A stretch of DNA of 10,976 nt from an uncultured Anaerosporobacter sp. (GTDB taxonomy: Bacteria; Bacillota; Clostridia; Lachnospirales; Lachnospiraceae). The number at the start of each line of letters is the position of its first letter. The first letter of the stretch is position 1. The translations under genes were made by a program, and so were the position numbers. The DNA lies in the NCBI GenBank assembly GCA_945787925.1, contig CALZJY010000033.1, positions 1 to 10,976 on the forward strand, read 5' to 3'. Of this stretch, positions 6,797 to 10,976 are shown piece by piece. Under the pieces are notes generated by a model that saw only the letters and a program-made list of their open reading frames with translations, did no database searches and was not told where the DNA came from.

Positions 6797-6837
6797 GAAA
6801 TAGATTCAAGGAAACAGATGTTCTTTGAATCTATTTC
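6797..6837 (+). terminator. 17-bp hairpin after tepA, probable terminator
   Basis: Positions 6797-6813 pair with 6821-6837 without a mismatch (17 bp, one G-U) around a 7-nt loop, followed by TTGTGTTT. The stem is strong but the U-tract is interrupted, so termination of tepA read-through may be partial. Transcripts starting at about 6803 from the overlapping promoter would lack the first six bases of the stem and keep a weaker hairpin about 34 nt before the spoIIIE start codon. Confidence 0.65.
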
Positions 6838-6858
6838 TTGTGTTTAAAAAAGCTTTTG

Positions 6859-6865
6859 AGGAGGG
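6859..6865 (+). promoter_or_regulatory. Ribosome binding site of spoIIIE/ftsK
   Basis: GAGGAGG lies 5 nt before the ATG at 6871 and fixes that start; the in-frame TTG at 6838 directly abuts the terminator stem. Confidence 0.88.
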
Positions 6866-6870
6866 TTAGT

Positions 6871-9804
6871 ATGGCTCAAAGTACAAAGAACCAAAAGAAA
6901 ACGAGCCAGAGCCGAAGCAGCAGTGCAAAGAGTAAAGGAACTAGAAGCAAGCCTTCAGCGAGAACCACTACAACCAGACAAGCAAGACAAACATCAAGAC
7001 CTGTAAAACGAAGGAAAAAGAGAGATCCATTTGCAGATGAGATTGCATTAATTACAACAGCAGTGATATCGATTTTACTGATTCTTAGTAATTTACATTT
7101 AGGTGGAAAGCTAAGTGACTATATCAATGGGATCATGTTTGGGCTTATGGGATTCTTTGCGAGATTTTTTCCGTTTGTATTGTTTTTTGGCGTTGCATTT
7201 GCAATTTCTAATCATGGAAATTCGGTTGCAAAGCGTAAGTTATATAGCAGTATCGGTTTTGTATTTGTGTTTTTAGGCATATTACAATTAATCGCATATC
7301 CAGAACTACGGATTACGGAATTAGGAAGGGTATATGAAGCCTGTTCGTCCGAACGAATAGGTGGCGGATTGATTGGTAGCCTGTTAAGCGCACCATTAGT
7401 TACGTTAGTTGGTAACATTGGCGCATTTGTTGTATTGTTTGCGTTACTTGCTATTTTATTTATGTTTGTTACCGAAATCTTTCTTTTCTCTGCAATCGGG
7501 AAAAAGGGAGCTGAGTGTTTTCATGAGATGCGAGAACGCAGATATGAAGAGTACGAGGATTATGAAGATTATGAGGAACGTTCCTATGGACGTGAGTCAG
7601 GGCGTTCTATGGAACAGCCAAAACGTAAGGCAAAGACATTTACGTTTGAGCGAGAGAACATACATGCAGAAGAGAAAGCGAAACAAGAGAAAGAGACAAG
7701 TAAGAAGAAGCCTGGAAGAAAGGGTATTTCTTTATTTGAGCTAAAGCCAAACAAAGAAGACGAAGATGACTTGTTTAAAGATCTTACAATTCAGAGAGCA
7801 AATCCAATGGAAGCTAGCAAGGAAGTTCCATTTGAGAAAGAGGAGTCTGCTTATGAAAGTGAGATGCGTTCTAAGTTTAATGTCGAAGAAGAGACGGAAC
7901 GTGAGAAGGAAGAACGTATGATGGAAGAAATTGAGGATATCATCATAAACAATTCAAAGATTTCTTCGGAATCGGAGCATAAATGGACAGAAGAACATTC
8001 TTACGAACCAGTAGAGCCAGTACTTGATTTCTTTGAAGAACAAGAAGAGGATGGATTCTATTCTGAATTTGAGCCTGAGTTGCCAGAAAAGAGAGGAGAT
8101 AAATCAGAATCGGTGATTCCAAGTCTTTATGTAGATGATTCTGCACATGTGATTGAGCATCATCAAGGATTTATCATGCCGACGAAGAATGAACAAGAAG
8201 CAAAAGAGCAGTTGATTCGTGTTGGAAAGCATGAGGGACACCGAGCTGGTGCCGCAGCAACGCATACACGTACACATGCAAAGACGGCTACGAGCGAGAC
8301 TCCAGTAGAAGCACTTAAGATTGAAGTTGAGCCAGTGAAGAAAGAATACGTATATCCACCAATCAACTTGCTAAGCAAGCCAAAAGGTCCATCGGTAGGG
8401 ACTTCCGACCGTGAATTAAAAGAGACTGCATTAAAGCTGCAAAGCACCTTAGACAGTTTTGGAGTAAAGGCTACCATTACCAATGTAAGTTGTGGACCTG
8501 CAGTAACTAGATATGAGTTACAGCCAGAGCAAGGGGTAAAGGTAAGCCGCATTACGAATCTAGCAGATGATATCAAGTTAAACCTTGCAGCTACGGATAT
8601 TCGTATTGAGGCTCCAATTCCAGGTAAGGCAGCAGTTGGGATCGAGGTTCCAAACAAGGTAAACAGCATGGTAACCTTCCGTGAGTTGATTGAGAGCGCG
8701 GAATTCCAATCCTGTAATTCGGATATTGCATTTGCAGTTGGTAAAGATATTAGTGGACAAACTGTCGTTACGGATATCGGAAAGATGCCTCACTTGCTCA
8801 TTGCTGGTGCAACAGGCTCTGGTAAATCGGTATGTATCAATACGTTGATTATGAGTGTCTTATATAAATCTTCGCCGGACGATATCAAGTTAATTATGAT
8901 CGATCCAAAGGTAGTAGAATTAAATATCTATAATGGAATTCCGCATTTATTGATTCCAGTCGTTACAGATCCCAAAAAGGCAAGTGGTGCATTGAACTGG
9001 GCAGTAATTGAGATGGATAAGCGATATGATAAGTTTGCAGAACTTGGTGTTCGAAGTTTAAAGGCATATAATAAAAAGGTAGAATCCATAGAAGATAATC
9101 AAGATGAGCGTTATCAAAAGATGCCTCAAATCATGATTATCGTAGATGAGTTAGCCGATCTTATGATGGTAGCTTCCAATGATGTAGAAGCAGCAATCTG
9201 TCGTTTGGCACAAAAGGCCAGAGCGGCAGGAATCCATTTGGTAATTGCGACACAAAGACCAAGTGTTAATGTTATTACAGGCTTGATTAAAGCCAATGTA
9301 CCTTCCCGTATTGCATTTGCAGTAGCATCTGCGATTGACTCTAGAACGATTATCGATAGTTCTGGTGCAGAGAAACTGCTTGGAAAAGGGGATATGTTAT
9401 TCTTCCCATATGGTTATCCAAAACCTGTACGTATTCAAGGGGCATTTATTTCAGACAAGGAAGTTGCTGAAGTGGTTGATTTCTTGAAGGAGCAAAATGA
9501 TATCGAACCTGTATCTGCAGAATTAGAAAGCAAGATTACAGCGGTAACTGGTACAGAGGGACAAAAAGGGAAAGAAAGTGCATATGACGAACTTTTCGTA
9601 GAATGTGGTAAGTTTATTATTGAGAAAGATAAAGCAAGCATTGGTATGTTACAACGTATGTTTAAGATTGGATATAACAGAGCGGCTCGAATCGTAGACC
9701 AGTTATATGAGGCTGGGGTAGTCGGACCAGACGTTGGAACAAAACCACGAAGTGTCTTGATGTCAATGGAAGAGTTTGAGTTATATGTGGATGAATGTGT
9801 GTAG
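6871..9804 (+). CDS. spoIIIE: DNA translocase FtsK/SpoIIIE
   Basis: This membrane-anchored ATP-driven DNA pump moves chromosomal DNA through the closing division septum and, in spore formers, into the forespore. The 977-residue protein has a very basic Ser/Thr/Arg/Lys-rich cytoplasmic N-tail (1-52), an integral-membrane domain of four or five helices (about 57-78, 85-112, 124-143 and 165-208), a long charged linker (about 210-494) and the C-terminal motor. The motor shows the alpha domain (from YPPINLLSKP), Walker A GATGSGKS at 646-653, Walker B IIVDELADL around 756-763, and the signature IATQRPSVNVITGLIKANVPSRIAF. The gamma winged-helix DNA-reading domain occupies about 902-977 (MFKIGYNRAARIVDQLYEAGVVG). 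It is longer than the B. subtilis protein (roughly 790 residues) because of the linker, which holds an EEYEDYEDYEE stretch near 226-236. Adjacency to tepA supports SpoIIIE rather than SftA. Confidence 0.97.
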   Translation: MAQSTKNQKKTSQSRSSSAKSKGTRSKPSARTTTTRQARQTSRPVKRRKKRDPFADEIALITTAVISILLILSNLHLGGKLSDYINGIMFGLMGFFARFFPFVLFFGVAFAISNHGNSVAKRKLYSSIGFVFVFLGILQLIAYPELRITELGRVYEACSSERIGGGLIGSLLSAPLVTLVGNIGAFVVLFALLAILFMFVTEIFLFSAIGKKGAECFHEMRERRYEEYEDYEDYEERSYGRESGRSMEQPKRKAKTFTFERENIHAEEKAKQEKETSKKKPGRKGISLFELKPNKEDEDDLFKDLTIQRANPMEASKEVPFEKEESAYESEMRSKFNVEEETEREKEERMMEEIEDIIINNSKISSESEHKWTEEHSYEPVEPVLDFFEEQEEDGFYSEFEPELPEKRGDKSESVIPSLYVDDSAHVIEHHQGFIMPTKNEQEAKEQLIRVGKHEGHRAGAAATHTRTHAKTATSETPVEALKIEVEPVKKEYVYPPINLLSKPKGPSVGTSDRELKETALKLQSTLDSFGVKATITNVSCGPAVTRYELQPEQGVKVSRITNLADDIKLNLAATDIRIEAPIPGKAAVGIEVPNKVNSMVTFRELIESAEFQSCNSDIAFAVGKDISGQTVVTDIGKMPHLLIAGATGSGKSVCINTLIMSVLYKSSPDDIKLIMIDPKVVELNIYNGIPHLLIPVVTDPKKASGALNWAVIEMDKRYDKFAELGVRSLKAYNKKVESIEDNQDERYQKMPQIMIIVDELADLMMVASNDVEAAICRLAQKARAAGIHLVIATQRPSVNVITGLIKANVPSRIAFAVASAIDSRTIIDSSGAEKLLGKGDMLFFPYGYPKPVRIQGAFISDKEVAEVVDFLKEQNDIEPVSAELESKITAVTGTEGQKGKESAYDELFVECGKFIIEKDKASIGMLQRMFKIGYNRAARIVDQLYEAGVVGPDVGTKPRSVLMSMEEFELYVDECV

Positions 9805-9826
9805 GACACATGCTAGTTAGAATGGG

Positions 9827-9863
9827 AACAGGGTAGTGGTTTGTAACGACTACCCTGTTTTTT
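9827..9863 (+). terminator. Intrinsic terminator of spoIIIE/ftsK
   Basis: AACAGGGTAGT (9827-9837) pairs perfectly with ACTACCCTGTT (9849-9859), 11 bp around an 11-nt loop, and TTTTTT runs from 9858 to 9863. It lies between spoIIIE and the ATP-grasp genes. Confidence 0.93.
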
Positions 9864-9884
9864 GATGAATAGAGAGGGAACAAG

Positions 9885-10775
9885 ATGAAAAGACTTTCAG
9901 GAATTTTAGTTGTAAATCATTTTTTAAATACGGTAAAGTATCAAGAACTCTATGAGAAATTCTTAGATGCAGCCAAGGAGTATTCCATCGATCTTGTAAT
10001 GAAGACCAATGCGGACCTATTGATGGATATGGAAGCACTTAAAGAAAATGCGGGCAAGGTAGATTTCGTGCTGTTCTGGGATAAGGACATCCGACTTGCG
10101 CAGCTTATGGAATCCTTTGGCTATCGTCTGTTTAACAATTCAAAGGCAGTAGAAATTTGTGATGACAAGAGTTATACCTACTTAAAGCTATTAGAAGCGG
10201 GAATTTCGATGCCAAAGACCATCTTTAGTCCGAAGACGTTTGGGACGGTAAAGTATGCGAAGACAGATTTTGTAGCGCAATTAGAACAGCAATTAGATTA
10301 TCCGATGGTAGTAAAAGAATGCTATGGTTCCTTTGGTATGCAGGTATATCTTGTGAAGAATCGTAAAGAACTGTTAGCAAAGTTAGAAGAGACTGCGCCG
10401 GAACCATTGATTTTTCAAGAATTTATTGAAGAGAGTGCAGGAAGAGATGTACGAATTCAAGTCATTGGCGATGAAGTAGTTGCAAGCATGTATCGCTATT
10501 CGGATTCTGAAGACTTCCGTGCAAATTTAAGTATTGGTGGAAAGATGAAAGCGTATACACCATCCCAAGAAGAAATGGACATTGCGGTTGCTTGCTGCAA
10601 AGCGATTGGGCTAGACTTTGCAGGAGTAGACTTGTTATTTGGAAAGGATGGCAAAGTACTTGTTTGCGAAGTGAATTCCAATGCCCATTTTAAGAATATC
10701 TACGATTGTACGAAGGTCAATGCGGCAAGCCTGATTTTAGAACACATCAAGAATCGTCTTGCAAAGGAGCAGTAG
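9885..10775 (+). CDS. RimK-like ATP-grasp ligase, substrate unknown
   Basis: The 296-residue soluble protein belongs to the RimK-type ATP-grasp carboxylate-amine ligases, which activate a carboxylate as an acyl phosphate and join it to an amine or amino acid. Visible features are a pre-ATP-grasp domain (about 1-90), the ATP-binding lysine K144 with the glycine-rich loop YGSFGMQV, QEFIEESAGRDVRIQVIG (178-195), the RimK-like FRANLSIGG (211-219), AGVDLLF with D249, and the metal-binding CEVNSNAHF with E262 and N264. The last motif replaces the RimK EVNxSPG by NSNAH, so this is not orthologous to E. coli RimK, and ribosomal protein S6 modification should not be assumed. The ATG follows GAGAGGG by 6 nt. 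A second gene starts one base after its stop codon, suggesting co-translation and joint function. No clear promoter of its own was found; TAGAAT at 9818-9823 is a weak -10 candidate overlapping the start of the spoIIIE terminator. Confidence 0.85.
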   Translation: MKRLSGILVVNHFLNTVKYQELYEKFLDAAKEYSIDLVMKTNADLLMDMEALKENAGKVDFVLFWDKDIRLAQLMESFGYRLFNNSKAVEICDDKSYTYLKLLEAGISMPKTIFSPKTFGTVKYAKTDFVAQLEQQLDYPMVVKECYGSFGMQVYLVKNRKELLAKLEETAPEPLIFQEFIEESAGRDVRIQVIGDEVVASMYRYSDSEDFRANLSIGGKMKAYTPSQEEMDIAVACCKAIGLDFAGVDLLFGKDGKVLVCEVNSNAHFKNIYDCTKVNAASLILEHIKNRLAKEQ

Positions 10776-10776
10776 C

Positions 10777-10976
10777 ATGAAGGGAATCATTGTGTATGAA
10801 AAAGGGGATGCTGAATATAACCGTTCCTTTATCGACTATCTGATCTCGGAAGGAGAAAAGGTAGGCGTAGAGTTAGAATTAAAATTATATGAGAAGTTTA
10901 TCTTTGGAATTAAGGACAACCAATGTTTTGTAGAATACGAGGGACAACCACTAGAAAAGGCAGATGTCGTATTATA
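10777..10976 (+). CDS. Probable second ATP-grasp (RimK-like) protein, N-terminus only
   Basis: An ORF of 66 codons starts one base after the preceding stop (TAG C ATG) and runs off the right edge. AAAGGAG at 10763-10769, inside the upstream gene, is its ribosome binding site. The N-terminus MKGIIVYEKGDAEYNRSFIDY followed by a region ending GQPLEKADVVL resembles the pre-ATP-grasp domain that opens RimK-like ligases, where a short strand, a helix of the N-terminal Rossmann-like unit and a statement of 'Asp-Val-Val-Leu' strand occur in the same order. The diagnostic ATP-binding motifs would lie outside the window, so the family call is inference from this fragment and from tandem placement. The overlap-like spacing implies translational coupling with the first ligase. 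Confidence 0.6.
   Translation, partial: MKGIIVYEKGDAEYNRSFIDYLISEGEKVGVELELKLYEKFIFGIKDNQCFVEYEGQPLEKADVVL

Noticed and set aside
8163..8669. A 168-codon open frame on the minus strand inside spoIIIE.
   Set aside because: It lies opposite a conserved part of the translocase (linker end and motor), has no recognisable domain or ribosome binding site, and has Ser/Thr-rich shadow composition.
9809..9815. CATGCTA before the ATP-grasp genes as a sigma-G -10 element.
   Set aside because: No GHATR -35 element occurs at 16-18 nt upstream; the nearest match (9793-9797) is only 11 nt away.

Overview
The window looks like chromosome of an AT-rich, endospore-forming Firmicute of the class Clostridia, most likely a Lachnospiraceae member. 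This rests on protein character (clostridial-type PNPase, M16 protease, MetY and SpoIIIE), strong AGGAGG-like ribosome binding sites, U-tract terminators and the gene order. The order pnp - M16 protease ... TepA - SpoIIIE follows the Bacillus subtilis block pnpA-ylxY-mlpA ... tepA-spoIIIE, with the intervening genes replaced.

Layout. 1-465 is the 3' end of a subgroup-Ic aspartate-type aminotransferase, closed by a terminator. 466-793 is a non-coding stretch holding that terminator, an extended -10 promoter and a long imperfect hairpin in the leader of pnp. 794-2884 is polynucleotide phosphorylase, followed by a strong terminator. 2976-4250 is an M16 zinc protease (mlpA/ymxG type). 4348-5631 is MetY (O-acetylhomoserine sulfhydrylase), whose apparent promoter lies inside the mlpA terminator. 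A small single-TM protein gene (5653-5844) sits on the minus strand, convergent with metY and sharing a bidirectional terminator. 5969-6763 is a ClpP-like TepA protease with an excellent sigma-G-type promoter. 6871-9804 is the DNA translocase FtsK/SpoIIIE with its own sigma-A-type promoter and an unusual overlapping hairpin. 9885-10775 and 10777-end are two tightly spaced genes; the first is a RimK-like ATP-grasp ligase and the second, cut by the window edge, looks like a second one.

Together these are mostly housekeeping genes (RNA turnover, proteolysis, sulfur assimilation, chromosome segregation) with a sporulation thread. SpoIIIE pumps DNA into the forespore, and TepA is linked in B. subtilis to degrading spore proteins at outgrowth. 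Nearly every gene has its own terminator, so the region reads as mostly monocistronic units apart from the ATP-grasp pair. No mobile element, CRISPR array, tRNA or rRNA was seen. The points most worth following are the pnp leader hairpin, the sigma-G-like promoter of tepA and the paired ATP-grasp genes of unknown substrate.
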